A DNA stretch of 64,000 nt from Gracilimonas sp964505215 (GTDB lineage: Bacteria > Bacteroidota > Rhodothermia > Balneolales > Balneolaceae): contig CAZDGU010000009.1 of the NCBI GenBank assembly GCA_964505215.1, positions 52,459 to 116,458 of the forward strand, written 5' to 3'. The notes under the pieces were generated by a model that worked only from the letters and a program-made list of their open reading frames with translations, did not search any database and had not been told where the DNA came from. Below are positions 27,339-36,593 of the stretch, piece by piece (the first letter of the stretch is position 1; each line of letters starts with the position of its first letter). A program made the position numbers and the translations under genes.

Positions 27339-28224
27339 AGGATTAGTATCAATTATAATGCCTGTGTATAATGGCTCTCCATTTTTAGAAAGAAGCATTA
27401 ATAGTGTGATTAAACAATCTTACACAGATTGGGAATTAATTTTAATTGATGATAACTCTAAAGATAATTCTATAGAAATAATTGACAAATTTCTTGAACA
27501 TAAAAAAATAAAACTCTTTCGTAATCAAATAAATATGGGCATTGCTGCTACTAGAAATGTTGGTATTAGTAATTCCTCGGGAGAATTTATTGCCTTATTA
27601 GATCAAGATGATGAATGGTTACCATCAAAACTTGAGAAACAAGTTAGATTTTTTTCTGGTTTAGGAAACCAGTTTGGTTTAGTATATACTAACACAAAAG
27701 TAGTTCTAAAGAATGGAAAAACCGTTGAAAGAAAGAGAGAAATCCAGCCTGGTAAAACCATAGAAGAAAATCTCAAAAAACTGGTATTGTCTAATTTTAT
27801 TTCATCTTTAACAGTATTAATAAGAAAAGAATCAATAGATCAAGTAGGTTTATTTGATGAAAACATTAAATGGGGTGGTGATGACTATGACTTATGGCTG
27901 AGATTAGCTACAAAGTATAAGTTTGGTTTTATTAATGAAGTATTAGCCATTCGGCACGAACACGGGGGTAACTTTAGTGCACCTAAGAAAAAAATTATGA
28001 AGAACTCAGTCTTACTAATAGAAAGCTTCGTACACGATAAGCCATCTTTGAAAAAATATTTAAAGAAAAATAAAGCAAAACAATTTTATAGTTTTGGTAT
28101 AAAGAGTATCAAAGCAGACCATCTAACAACTGGACTTTTCTACATTATAAAGTCTTTCTTTTATGATAAACTTGCCTTTCAACTTTTCATAAATACAATA
28201 AAGAATAAGTTTATTAATAATTAG
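27331..28224 (+). CDS. GT2-family glycosyltransferase
   Basis: 297 aa. GT-A fold with VSIIMPVYNGSPFLERSINSV at the N-terminus, the nucleotide-sugar Asp region LIDDNSKDNS, the DxD-like LLDQDDEWLP and the acceptor-site segment WGGDDYDLWLRL. It transfers a sugar to the growing repeat unit on the cytoplasmic face; donor and acceptor are unknown. Base composition is as AT-rich as the preceding flippase, suggesting a shared origin. Confidence 0.9.
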   Translation: MVKGLVSIIMPVYNGSPFLERSINSVIKQSYTDWELILIDDNSKDNSIEIIDKFLEHKKIKLFRNQINMGIAATRNVGISNSSGEFIALLDQDDEWLPSKLEKQVRFFSGLGNQFGLVYTNTKVVLKNGKTVERKREIQPGKTIEENLKKLVLSNFISSLTVLIRKESIDQVGLFDENIKWGGDDYDLWLRLATKYKFGFINEVLAIRHEHGGNFSAPKKKIMKNSVLLIESFVHDKPSLKKYLKKNKAKQFYSFGIKSIKADHLTTGLFYIIKSFFYDKLAFQLFINTIKNKFINN

Positions 28225-28239
28225 CAGACCTATAATAGC

Positions 28240-29412
28240 TTGAACGTTTCGATCATCACACACATCTATCCCACCCAGCACGACAAAAGTAGTGGTATAT
28301 TTATTCAGAATGAAGCTCGTTTAATACAGCAATTTGCTCAAGTTCGGGTTTTTATTCCCACAGTGTTTGCAACTCCGCTGAACAAACAGTTTTACAGATC
28401 TTACCAACTTGTTTCTGAAGATTTTGAGATGCAGCGGTTTCACTATCTATCTTTTCCACGACGTAAGCTTCAGGCGATAACTCAATATTCAATTTCAAAA
28501 TCTTTAATCAACGCTTTACCACCGGCAAAAAGCACGCATATTGTTCATTTGCATTGGCTGTATCCCGGCGGACTTACAGCAACCGCTCTCAAAAAAAAGG
28601 GATATAACCTTGTGCTTACACTTCATGGTGGCGACTGGTATTCTAATCTCAAAAACGGGAAACCCAATACAATACTTACTAACGGTCTTTTTGCATGCAA
28701 TCACATAATCACGGTTGGCCAACAACTAAAGGATGATATTCTTAATACATTTCCAGAGTTGGAAAAACGTATCACCCACCTAAAACATGCAATTGACACA
28801 AAGCTTTTTCAACCCTCAAATTCTAAAACCGAGCTTAAGAAAAAACTTAACTGGTCACTCCAAAAAACTCATTTATTGTGTGTAGCTAATCTTTATGAAG
28901 CAAAGGGAGTAGATATTCTTGTTGAAAGTTTTGCTAATCTTCCACATTCTGAAAATCTGCTATTACATATTGTAGCACCACGTTATAATAAAAAGGTGAA
29001 GAAAAAAGTTTTTGATATGATTAACTCTTATGGGTTAACCAATAAAATCCACTTTTACAATAGTATGCCAAAAGAAAAGCTGATTCAATACTACCAGGCT
29101 GCTGACTTATTTGTTTCGCCAAGCCGCAAAGAGGGTTTTGGTTTAGCCATGGCTGAAGCCGCAGCCTGTGGAACTCCCATTTTAGCTACTATGTCTGGCG
29201 GGGCCGAACAAATTATTAACAAAAAGCTTGGGGTATTAGTTGAAGCTTGCAATCCAAAAAGTATTACAAATGGCATTATAGATATTCTAAAAAAGCTTGA
29301 TTATTATAAGCCGTCAAAAATGCACCATGATATTTCTAAAAGATTTAGTAAGAAGCAGAAAGCTAATGCTATTCAAAAAGTATATAAGCAGGTTCAAAGC
29401 TCTAAATACTGA
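28240..29412 (+). CDS. GT4-family glycosyltransferase
   Basis: 390 aa with a TTG start. GT-B fold: the N-terminal domain opens MNVSIITHIYPTQHDKSSG and contains VHLHWLYPGG and LTLHGGDWYSN. The C-terminal nucleotide-binding domain has ADLFVSPSRKEGFGLAMAEAAACGTPI, with the E-x7-E motif of retaining GT4 enzymes. Sugar specificity is unknown. It lies 15 bp after the GT2 gene in the same rightward series. Confidence 0.9.
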   Translation: MNVSIITHIYPTQHDKSSGIFIQNEARLIQQFAQVRVFIPTVFATPLNKQFYRSYQLVSEDFEMQRFHYLSFPRRKLQAITQYSISKSLINALPPAKSTHIVHLHWLYPGGLTATALKKKGYNLVLTLHGGDWYSNLKNGKPNTILTNGLFACNHIITVGQQLKDDILNTFPELEKRITHLKHAIDTKLFQPSNSKTELKKKLNWSLQKTHLLCVANLYEAKGVDILVESFANLPHSENLLLHIVAPRYNKKVKKKVFDMINSYGLTNKIHFYNSMPKEKLIQYYQAADLFVSPSRKEGFGLAMAEAAACGTPILATMSGGAEQIINKKLGVLVEACNPKSITNGIIDILKKLDYYKPSKMHHDISKRFSKKQKANAIQKVYKQVQSSKY

Positions 29413-29520
29413 TTTGGTCATTAATGCCTTGACTTGCGTCTAATAAAGTAATTTGTAAAAACACCTACTAATTAACTCAAAAATCATAAAAACAGGTGCA
29501 TAGGTTTTAAATAACTAAAC

Positions 29521-30651
29521 ATGGATTTTAAAAAAAAACGAATTGTTGTTATATCTCAGCTTATTACACAACCGAGAATCCACCGAAGATTAAAGTCATT
29601 GAGAGATGCCGGTTTTGAGCTACAAGTTTATGCAACCGATAGAAACCGGTTTCTGGTTAACGAGTTCCCCGAAGGTATTCCTTTAAAAAGGCTTGGAGTA
29701 TTTGATGATAATTACATTAAGCGAATCCCAAAAATACTGAGCATTATAAAAGAGGTGCGAAGGCACGAAAAGAATAAAAGAATTGATGGCATCTACATGT
29801 TTGGCTTCGACAGTGCAATAATTGGAAATAGCCTGGGCCGCAAAAATGCTAAAAAAATGTATGAAATCAGTGATTTGAGATTTACGAAAGATCAAAAAAG
29901 TCTTATATCTCAAGCCTTTTGCTTTATAGAAGATCAATTTCTTAAAAACACGGATTTAGTGATACTTACCAGTCCATGGTTTTTAGATGAATACAGAAGC
30001 AGAATTAAAAATATAGAAAACATATCAAGTATTTATGAAAATAAGCTTCCACAAAACTTCCATATAGATAACGCCAGAAACATTTCTGAACGCGAAGATG
30101 GAATCATTAAAATTGGCTTTGTAGGCTTTATACGCTATTTGAATGTAATAGAGCCATTTATGCAAGAAATAGCAAAAAGGGACGCTAAATTTGAGTTTCA
30201 TCTGTATGGAGATGGAGACAAACAGGATATCAATACGGTAAAAGATTATGCCAAAAAGTATAGAAATATCATATTTCATGGTCCATATAAAAACCCGGAT
30301 GAACTGGAAAAGGTATATCAATCAATTGACTTAACCTGTTCCATTTACGACTCAAATCACTTTAACGTAAAAGTACTTTCACCCAATAAGCTTTTTGAGT
30401 CTATTTATTTTTGTTCACCAATTATAGTAGCAGATAACACCAGGTTAGGTGAGCGTGTACTTGATTGGAATGTTGGGTACTCCGTTGATGTGCAAAGCAA
30501 AAAAGCCGTTGGCGAGTTTTTGGATAGTCTATCTTGGGATAACATTAAAGAAAAACGAAATAGTTGTTTAGAATATGATCCAAAAAATCTCGTTTTTGAT
30601 GAATATAGGTTTTTAACTGATGTAAAAAATATTTTTTCTGAACATGAATAA
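29521..30651 (+). CDS. GT-B-fold glycosyltransferase (GT4-like)
   Basis: 376 aa, ATG start. The N-terminus RIVVISQLITQPRIHRRLKSLRDAG and the later GIIKIGFVGFIRYLNVIEPFM, HLYGDGD and LSPNKLFESIYFCSPIIVADN match the two-domain GT-B layout. The C-terminal glutamate motif is present as KLFESI. The family match is looser than for its neighbour. Its end overlaps the following gene by 8 bp. Confidence 0.78.
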   Translation: MDFKKKRIVVISQLITQPRIHRRLKSLRDAGFELQVYATDRNRFLVNEFPEGIPLKRLGVFDDNYIKRIPKILSIIKEVRRHEKNKRIDGIYMFGFDSAIIGNSLGRKNAKKMYEISDLRFTKDQKSLISQAFCFIEDQFLKNTDLVILTSPWFLDEYRSRIKNIENISSIYENKLPQNFHIDNARNISEREDGIIKIGFVGFIRYLNVIEPFMQEIAKRDAKFEFHLYGDGDKQDINTVKDYAKKYRNIIFHGPYKNPDELEKVYQSIDLTCSIYDSNHFNVKVLSPNKLFESIYFCSPIIVADNTRLGERVLDWNVGYSVDVQSKKAVGEFLDSLSWDNIKEKRNSCLEYDPKNLVFDEYRFLTDVKNIFSEHE

Positions 30652-31948
30652 AGTAGAGCGTTTAGTTCATAATCTTGTTAAAGCTAATCCACAGCTCAAA
30701 GATTTTATTCGAGATACGTATCAGTCGTTGCTTGACTTGGTTCCTGTAGCTAACAAAATTTCGGATTACGATATTAAAACTCGTGAAGGCTTTTTTTTTG
30801 GTTTTCACGACAAAACACCCTTCTCTTTTGATAATAAATTTCTTTTAGCAAATAAGTATCATATTCCTTTAAGAATGCCTGAAAAGTCTGACTCTTTAAC
30901 ATTGGGAGTTTTTGAAGGAAATGAATTTGAGAGATTTCGTCCATTAACTAAGACTTTGGCCTGGAATTGGCATCAAGGCTGCATGCTGCAATGGTGCGGA
31001 AATGAGCAAAAGTTTATCTACAATGATGTTGAGTCTAATAAATTACTGTCTCGCATTTATGATATGGACAGTAATACCATTACCGATATACCGGAACCAA
31101 TTGGTGCGGTAAGTTCTGATGGAAAGCACGCTGTTGGCTATAACTTCACAAGAGTTGAACAACACATGCCGGGTTACGGTTATAATCATGGATCAGATGC
31201 TACAGCAAACCATAAAGCACCGGATACAAACGGTTTATATCACATTAATTTGGAAACAGGCGCAATAAATGAGCTGTTTTCTATTCGTGATATTGTTGGA
31301 ATAGACCATAACCCAACGATGGATGGTAAATATCACTATTTCTCACACTGCTTATTTTCTCCATCCAACAAAAGGTTTGTGTTTATGCACAGATGGGTAG
31401 GAGAGCATAAAAGAAAACGCTGGTCAAGATTAATTTCCTGTAATTTAGATGGAACTGACCTTTTTATATTTCCGGCTCAGGAAATGGTGTCTCATATTGG
31501 ATGGAAAGACGAAGAGCATATTATTGCCTACAGCCATGTCCCTGAAAAAGGAGACCATTATTTTTTATTCAGAGACAACGACTCCGATTTCTATAAGATT
31601 ATCGGAGAAAAAACACTTCACTCGGATGGTCATCCCTCTTATTCTCCCAACAAAGAATGGATTATAACTGATACTTATCCAAACGGACTGCGACAACAGC
31701 TGCTCATACTTTTTGATGCGAAAACAGGCACACGATATGATATTGCCAAACTAAAGCATCATGCAAAATTCACCTCAAAATTAGAAAACGAACATTTGAC
31801 TTGTGATCTGCACCCTCGCTGGGACAGAAATAACGAATATATATGCTTTGATTCAGTTTACACAGGTAAGCGGGCTTTATGCACCATTAAACTCGAAAAC
31901 CTGAACAGAGATAGTATCAAAGCAATTTCAATAATTACTGAACAATAA
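30644..31948 (+). CDS. Beta-propeller-like protein of the polysaccharide locus, function unknown
   Basis: 434 aa, no signal peptide, so probably cytoplasmic. Repeated blade-like units can be picked out: KFIYNDVESNKLLSRIYDMDSN, FSPSNKRFVFMHRW, SRLISCNLDGTDLF, HPSYSPNKEWIITDTYPNG and HPRWDRNNEYICFDSVYTGKR, similar to TolB/WD40-type propellers. No glycosyltransferase nucleotide motif is visible. It overlaps the upstream glycosyltransferase by 8 bp, implying a joint role. It could be an unusual sugar- or lipid-modifying enzyme or a scaffold. Confidence 0.7.
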   Translation: MNKVERLVHNLVKANPQLKDFIRDTYQSLLDLVPVANKISDYDIKTREGFFFGFHDKTPFSFDNKFLLANKYHIPLRMPEKSDSLTLGVFEGNEFERFRPLTKTLAWNWHQGCMLQWCGNEQKFIYNDVESNKLLSRIYDMDSNTITDIPEPIGAVSSDGKHAVGYNFTRVEQHMPGYGYNHGSDATANHKAPDTNGLYHINLETGAINELFSIRDIVGIDHNPTMDGKYHYFSHCLFSPSNKRFVFMHRWVGEHKRKRWSRLISCNLDGTDLFIFPAQEMVSHIGWKDEEHIIAYSHVPEKGDHYFLFRDNDSDFYKIIGEKTLHSDGHPSYSPNKEWIITDTYPNGLRQQLLILFDAKTGTRYDIAKLKHHAKFTSKLENEHLTCDLHPRWDRNNEYICFDSVYTGKRALCTIKLENLNRDSIKAISIITEQ

Positions 31949-31980
31949 ACTCTATTTAGGTTTCTCAGAAACAGAGCACC

Positions 31981-33087
31981 TTACCACCCATCAACCCGTA
32001 AAAGCACTTTCTTCAGCAGCTGGTATAAGAAGCCGCTGAAATGGGCTACTTGCATAATTATGATATTTACGGAGGTGTGAACCCATAGAGAAAAGGTGCC
32101 GGGAGGTGAGGATTCTCCTTTCCATAACTCATCATAAAAGTGCTGCTTTTCGGAAAGCACGATCCTTAGCGATTCGCCAAGTACAATAAACGCTAAAAAA
32201 GCGGCTACCGGCAAAAAGTAAAGCGGTGCTGCGGTAAAGAAATCCGTAATGGCATACACGGTGAGTAAACAAATAGCTATAAAAGGAATTAAGCCGCGGA
32301 TGGGGGTTCTTTTGGGATGAAGTACTTTAGTTAAAAACCGGCCTCTTCCGTAGCGGAAATATTGTTTAAAAAGCTTAAAAATAGAGGAGCGCGGAAAATA
32401 CCAGCTTTTAATATCCGGACTTACATAGACGCTTTCACCGTAAATTTGAGCAAGACGCAGATTCAGTTCAGAATCCTGATTGGTGATGTTTTTAGTATTA
32501 AAACCTCCAATTTTCCGGAGGTCTTCAGTCCAAAAACAGCCTAAAAATACGGTATCAGCATAGCCTTCATAATTCTCGTCCATGTATTTGGCTCCGCCGT
32601 TGCCCAAAAAACTTTTTACAGCTAAAGCAGTTCCTGCCTGGATGGCATTCTTTGCCACATAGCGCTGTGCACCGCCTACATTTTTGGCGTCCGTATTTAC
32701 AAATACTTCAATGTTTTTAAGCAGGTAGTCTTCTTGGTAAATACAATGGCCATCTGCCCGCAAGAAGATATCGCCTTCGGCCTGCTCAATCATTCTGTTT
32801 AGCGCAAATGATTGAAATTTATCAGGATTATCTACCAGTTTCACCCGGCTGTCTTTCTCCGAAAGCTGGCGCACAATTTCCCGGGTGCGATCGGTACTTC
32901 CCCCATCTGCAACTAACACTTCAACCAAATAAGGATATTCCGTGGCTAAAAATCCGGATACAACTCTCTCGATATGATCTTCTTCATTTAGCACCGGGAT
33001 TCCAACGGTTACCGTTGGATTCTCAACTATTTCGTTAGACTCTTTCTTAATGGTCTTATTAATTTTTTGTGTTTCGAAGATGTCCAA
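31981..33087 (-). CDS. GT2-family glycosyltransferase (ExoA-like, membrane-anchored)
   Basis: 368 aa with a TTG start. GT-A domain: VTVGIPVLNEEDHIERVVSG, VLVADGGSTDRTREIV, DIFLRADGHCIY (metal-binding DxD/DGH) and the acceptor motif NQDSELNLRLAQIYG. Two to three C-terminal TM helices (about 265-305 and 335-360) resemble ExoA of succinoglycan biosynthesis. It is convergent with the propeller gene and ends the polysaccharide locus. Confidence 0.88.
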   Translation of the reverse strand: MDIFETQKINKTIKKESNEIVENPTVTVGIPVLNEEDHIERVVSGFLATEYPYLVEVLVADGGSTDRTREIVRQLSEKDSRVKLVDNPDKFQSFALNRMIEQAEGDIFLRADGHCIYQEDYLLKNIEVFVNTDAKNVGGAQRYVAKNAIQAGTALAVKSFLGNGGAKYMDENYEGYADTVFLGCFWTEDLRKIGGFNTKNITNQDSELNLRLAQIYGESVYVSPDIKSWYFPRSSIFKLFKQYFRYGRGRFLTKVLHPKRTPIRGLIPFIAICLLTVYAITDFFTAAPLYFLPVAAFLAFIVLGESLRIVLSEKQHFYDELWKGESSPPGTFSLWVHTSVNIIIMQVAHFSGFLYQLLKKVLLRVDGW

Positions 33088-33140
33088 TATTACGGATTTA
33101 TCTGCTCAATTATACGTTTTCAATGAAATGAATAGATGCT

Positions 33141-34091
33141 TTATACTCTGTTTCCTCCGCTCAACAAATATAAAATAGCCATCCGTACGGCCACGCCATT
33201 TGTTACCTGATCTAAAATAACGGCACGTGAACTGTCGGCAACTTCGCTTTCCATCTCTACTCCACGATTTATGGGGCCGGGATGCATAATTTTAAAATCG
33301 GGATATTTTTCCAGATGAGAAAGCTTAATCCCAAATCTTTCGTGGTATTCTCTTAAAGAGGGAAATAACTCGGTTCTTGTCCCCTGCCGTTCCAGCTGTA
33401 TGCGCAGTGCCATAGCAACCTGACACCAAGCCAGCGTTTCGTCTAAATTGTAAGATACTTCAACCCCCAGCTGTTTAACAAAAGGAGGCATCAGCGTTTT
33501 GGGACCGCATACTACCACTTCAGCTCCCAATTTTTTTAAGCCAATAATATTAGAACGTACTACCCGGCTGTGAGAGATATCGCCGATAATGGCAATTTTT
33601 TTGCCTTTCAAATTCTTGTGTAGCGTCTGCATGGTAAATAAATCGAGCAGGGCTTGAGTGGGATGCTCGTGTGCGCCATCGCCGGCATTAATGATTGCGG
33701 CATCCACACATTTGGTGAGAAAGTGGGGAACTCCCGGGCTTTCGTGCCGCACTACCACCATATCAATTTTCATGGAGCTGATGTTACGAATGGTATCCTT
33801 AAGTGATTCTCCTTTTTTGGTGCTGGATGAACCGGTGGAAAAATTCACCACATCGGCTCCCATCCGCTTTTGAGCTAACTCAAACGAAAGACGGGTTCGC
33901 GTACTGTTTTCATAAAAGAGATTTACAATGGTTTTATCGCGCAGCGTAGGCACTTTGGGAACCGGCCGGTCTAAAATCTCCCGAAAATATTTGGCCTGCT
34001 CCAGCACAAATTGAATATCTTCGGCCGTGTAGTCTGCAAGTCCTAATAAATGCTTTTGTTTGAATAAATAGCTGTCGGAGGATTTACTCAT
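33141..34091 (-). CDS. pyrB: Aspartate carbamoyltransferase catalytic subunit
   Basis: 316 aa, the normal length for the catalytic chain. It catalyses carbamoyl phosphate + L-aspartate to N-carbamoyl-aspartate, the committed step of pyrimidine synthesis. Carbamoyl-phosphate-binding motif FYENSTRTRLSFE, the 80s loop STKKGESLKDT, AHEHPTQALLDL and HPGPINRGVEM are all present. It overlaps pyrR by 8 bp, the arrangement seen in many bacteria where PyrR controls pyr genes. No pyrI regulatory chain is adjacent. Confidence 0.95.
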   Translation of the reverse strand: MSKSSDSYLFKQKHLLGLADYTAEDIQFVLEQAKYFREILDRPVPKVPTLRDKTIVNLFYENSTRTRLSFELAQKRMGADVVNFSTGSSSTKKGESLKDTIRNISSMKIDMVVVRHESPGVPHFLTKCVDAAIINAGDGAHEHPTQALLDLFTMQTLHKNLKGKKIAIIGDISHSRVVRSNIIGLKKLGAEVVVCGPKTLMPPFVKQLGVEVSYNLDETLAWCQVAMALRIQLERQGTRTELFPSLREYHERFGIKLSHLEKYPDFKIMHPGPINRGVEMESEVADSSRAVILDQVTNGVAVRMAILYLLSGGNRV

Positions 34092-34617
34092 GCTCTTCCT
34101 CCTCTACATCTACCACATATACGGCGTCTTCGCCATCCAGTTCTTCTACCATTACGCGTACTTCTTCTTTTTCGTGCGTGGGTAAATACATGCCCATATA
34201 ATCGGCCGAAATAGGCAGCTCGCGATGACCTCGATCAATCATACAGCAAAATTTAATGCTATGGGGACGACCATACGCCATCAGTGCCTCCATGGCTGAG
34301 CGTACGGTACGGCCGGTGTACAGCACATCATCCACCAAAATGATGTCACGGTCGTACAAATCAAAGGGTATTTCGGTGACTTTGACCTCTGGCATTTTCA
34401 GTTTAGTGCGATAATCATCCCGATAAAATGTTACGTCCAGCACACCAAAATCTATGTGTGCACCAAAGGCTTTTTCAATTTCCCGGATTATTCGTTTGCC
34501 CATATATACGCCGCGCGTTTGCATACCAATTACGGCAATTTTGGAAAAGTCATCGTAGGCTTCCAAGAATTGATGAGCAAACCGCAGATAAATGCGGTCT
34601 AAATCTCGGGCTGTCAT
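34084..34617 (-). CDS. pyrR: PyrR bifunctional pyrimidine regulator / uracil phosphoribosyltransferase
   Basis: About 177 aa from the ATG at 34617 (MTARDLDRIYLRF); a TTG six codons upstream is less likely. The PRPP-binding motif DIILVDDVLYTGRTVRSAMEAL is diagnostic of type I phosphoribosyltransferases, and AVIGMQTRGVYMGKRI is the PyrR-type hood region. PyrR binds UMP and pyr mRNA leaders and has uracil phosphoribosyltransferase activity. I could not identify an anti-antiterminator leader in the upstream 300 bases, so attenuation here is unproven. Confidence 0.92.
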   Translation of the reverse strand: MTARDLDRIYLRFAHQFLEAYDDFSKIAVIGMQTRGVYMGKRIIREIEKAFGAHIDFGVLDVTFYRDDYRTKLKMPEVKVTEIPFDLYDRDIILVDDVLYTGRTVRSAMEALMAYGRPHSIKFCCMIDRGHRELPISADYMGMYLPTHEKEEVRVMVEELDGEDAVYVVDVEEEEHE

Positions 34618-34635
34618 TATTTGAGCTTTTTTCAA

Positions 34636-34956
34636 GCTTGTATCCTTAATTCAGTTTGGGCGCTAAAGTTAGCGTTTGTTTGCTGTAATTACCAAGTGGA
34701 AATTATAGGCATTTTTCAGCTTTTAAATGGCTTAGAGGTTATTTTTTTAAAGTACAGCTGTTCATAAAGCTTTTCCTTACTTGGGGTGAATGCATACATC
34801 CATGTCATTATAGTCATTCCCACACTTATCAGCAGAAAAAAGTTATGCCTAACAAATATCATCAATCTGTAAAGAATGATTCCTCTGCTTTCATTTAGCC
34901 GTTAATCTCGGTATTATTGGCACCTAAAATTTGCTTTAAATACTAAACAGGTATCC
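34636..34956. other. Divergent promoter region pyrR / sucC
   Basis: 321 bp between divergently transcribed genes. No strong terminator-like stem or PyrR-type leader hairpin was seen. It presumably contains both promoters. Confidence 0.4.
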
Positions 34957-36162
34957 ATGAAAATACACGAGTATCAAGCTAAAGAAATTCTTGAGAAATA
35001 TAATGTAGCTGTTCCTGCCGGAATTGCAACTTCCACTGTAGAAGAAACCGTTGAAGCCGCCGAAAAGCTTCAAAAAGAAGGAGCTACTCTTTTTGTTGTA
35101 AAGGCTCAAATTCATGCCGGAGGGCGTGGTAAAGGCCGCACAAAAAAGAACAATGCAAAAGGGGTTATTCTCTGCAAATCTATTGATGAAGTGCGCGAAG
35201 CCGCCGAATCGCTCTTGGGAGATGTGCTGGTAACTATACAAACCGGTGAAGAAGGCCAGCTGGTGCAGCGCTTGTACGTAACCGATGGCGTGGACATTAA
35301 ATCTGAGTTTTACTTGGGTATTTTGTTAGATCGTGCAGTTGGAAAAAACGTAATTATGGCTTCTACCGAAGGCGGCGTTGAAATTGAAAAGGTAGCTGAA
35401 GAAACGCCCGAAAAAATTGTTAAAGAATGGGTAGAGCCGGGCATGGATCTTCAGCCAAATCAGGCTCGCCGAATCGCATTTTCTCTCGGTTTAGAAGGTG
35501 ATGCACTGAAAAAAGGTATCAAGTTTGTGCATGCGTTGTACAAAGCCTACGATGAAACTGATTCCAGCATGTTTGAAATCAACCCGTTGATTGTAACGCC
35601 CGATAACGATGTATTAGCGCTGGATGCTAAGGTTACGTTTGATGAAAATGCTTTATATCGTCATAAAGACTTAGCGGAGCTGAAGGATGAGGCGGAAGAA
35701 AATCCACTGGAGCTGGAAGCCCAAAAGTACAATCTGAATTACATTAAGCTGGATGGCAACGTAGGCTGTATGGTAAACGGCGCCGGACTGGCCATGGCTA
35801 CCATGGATATTATTAAGCTTTCCGGTGGCGAGCCTGCTAACTTCCTGGATGTTGGCGGTGGCGCTAATGTGGAAACGGTTAAAAATGGCTTCCGCATTAT
35901 TCTGGAAGACCAAAACGTAAAAGCTATTTTAATTAATATTTTTGGCGGTATTGTACGCTGCGATCGTGTAGCAAACGGTGTGATTGAAGCCGTGAAAGAT
36001 CCTGAAATTGCCGAGAAGGTGAAAGACGTGCCTATTATTGTACGCCTACAGGGAACCAATGCTGAAGAGGCCAAAGAAATTATCGATAATAGCGACTTAA
36101 ACGTAATTTCTGCCGTACTGTTAAAAGAAGCTGCTGAAGAAGTTTCCAAAGTACTGGCTTAA
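34957..36162 (+). CDS. sucC: Succinyl-CoA ligase (ADP/GDP-forming) beta subunit
   Basis: 401 aa. TCA-cycle enzyme: succinyl-CoA + NDP + Pi to succinate + CoA + NTP, together with SucD. ATP-grasp N-terminal domain beginning MKIHEYQAKEILEKYNVAVP, with VKAQIHAGGRGKG as the nucleotide-binding loop and FEINPLIV as the metal site. The C-terminal CoA-ligase domain contains FLDVGGGAN and INIFGGIVRCD. sucD is not adjacent, unlike in E. coli. Followed by a strong terminator. Confidence 0.95.
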   Translation: MKIHEYQAKEILEKYNVAVPAGIATSTVEETVEAAEKLQKEGATLFVVKAQIHAGGRGKGRTKKNNAKGVILCKSIDEVREAAESLLGDVLVTIQTGEEGQLVQRLYVTDGVDIKSEFYLGILLDRAVGKNVIMASTEGGVEIEKVAEETPEKIVKEWVEPGMDLQPNQARRIAFSLGLEGDALKKGIKFVHALYKAYDETDSSMFEINPLIVTPDNDVLALDAKVTFDENALYRHKDLAELKDEAEENPLELEAQKYNLNYIKLDGNVGCMVNGAGLAMATMDIIKLSGGEPANFLDVGGGANVETVKNGFRIILEDQNVKAILINIFGGIVRCDRVANGVIEAVKDPEIAEKVKDVPIIVRLQGTNAEEAKEIIDNSDLNVISAVLLKEAAEEVSKVLA

Positions 36163-36191
36163 CATACTATTCAAAAACACACGCTGTTTTT

Positions 36192-36224
36192 AAGCCTGAT
36201 TTTTAACTAAATCAGGCTTTTTTT
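36192..36224 (+). terminator. Terminator of sucC
   Basis: AAGCCTGATTT and AAATCAGGCTT form an 11-bp stem with a 7-base loop followed by T7. Confidence 0.9.
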
Positions 36225-36318
36225 GTGTCTTGATTTAGTGAATATGGCCGGATTAAAGGCAGTGGAAGTAAGTATTGCAAGCCTGTACAAGCAGGAGCAC
36301 ACAACGTTCTCTCTTGTT

Positions 36319-36356
36319 TTGCCTTCTCGAGCGGAGCCGAATGGTGGAATTGCAAT
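36319..36356 (+). repeat. Repeat C, copy 1 (flank of repeat B)
   Basis: A segment including GAGCGGAGCCGAATGGTGGA that recurs in slightly different form at 36850-36882, where it runs directly into repeat B. Here it is separated from B by the 201-bp repeat A, as if A had been inserted. Confidence 0.55.
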
Positions 36357-36368
36357 GCTGGCCGTATC

Positions 36369-36569
36369 CACTAACACCTTCCGCATGTGCAGCAGGCTGC
36401 ACATGGCACCTTCCTCAAGGAAGGACTTTTTCTTGCTCATTTTTGACAGTGATGATTATAGCCTACGTCTGAACTTATTTTCATCCAAAATACAAGTCTC
36501 TCCTTGAGGAGAGGGCACTTCTTTCAACACCTCATTGAATGAAGTGCGAGAGGTGTTGGTGGTGGATGC
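36369..36569. mobile_element. MITE-like repeat A, copy 1
   Basis: A 201-bp non-coding element also present at 56445-56644. Its ends are imperfect inverted repeats: CACTAACACCTTCCGC at the left and the complement of CACCAACACCTCTCGC at the right. Internal palindromes are ATGTGCAGC/CTGCACAT, CCTTCCTCAAGGAAGG and TCTCCTTGAGGAGA. The outer about 65 and 90 bases are well conserved between copies while the centre has diverged. No target-site duplication is obvious. Confidence 0.6.
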
Positions 36570-36593
36570 TTCAAATACCAGTGCCATTTATAT

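Noticed and set aside
34636..34956. Possible PyrR-responsive attenuator
   Set aside because: I could not identify the conserved anti-antiterminator stem-loop or a terminator before pyrR.
36226..36507. Open frame sharing TPSACAAGCTWHLPQGRT-like wording with one at 56348-56548
   Set aside because: The similarity is the shared DNA of repeat A with its palindromes. Frames diverge outside the repeat and have no family features.
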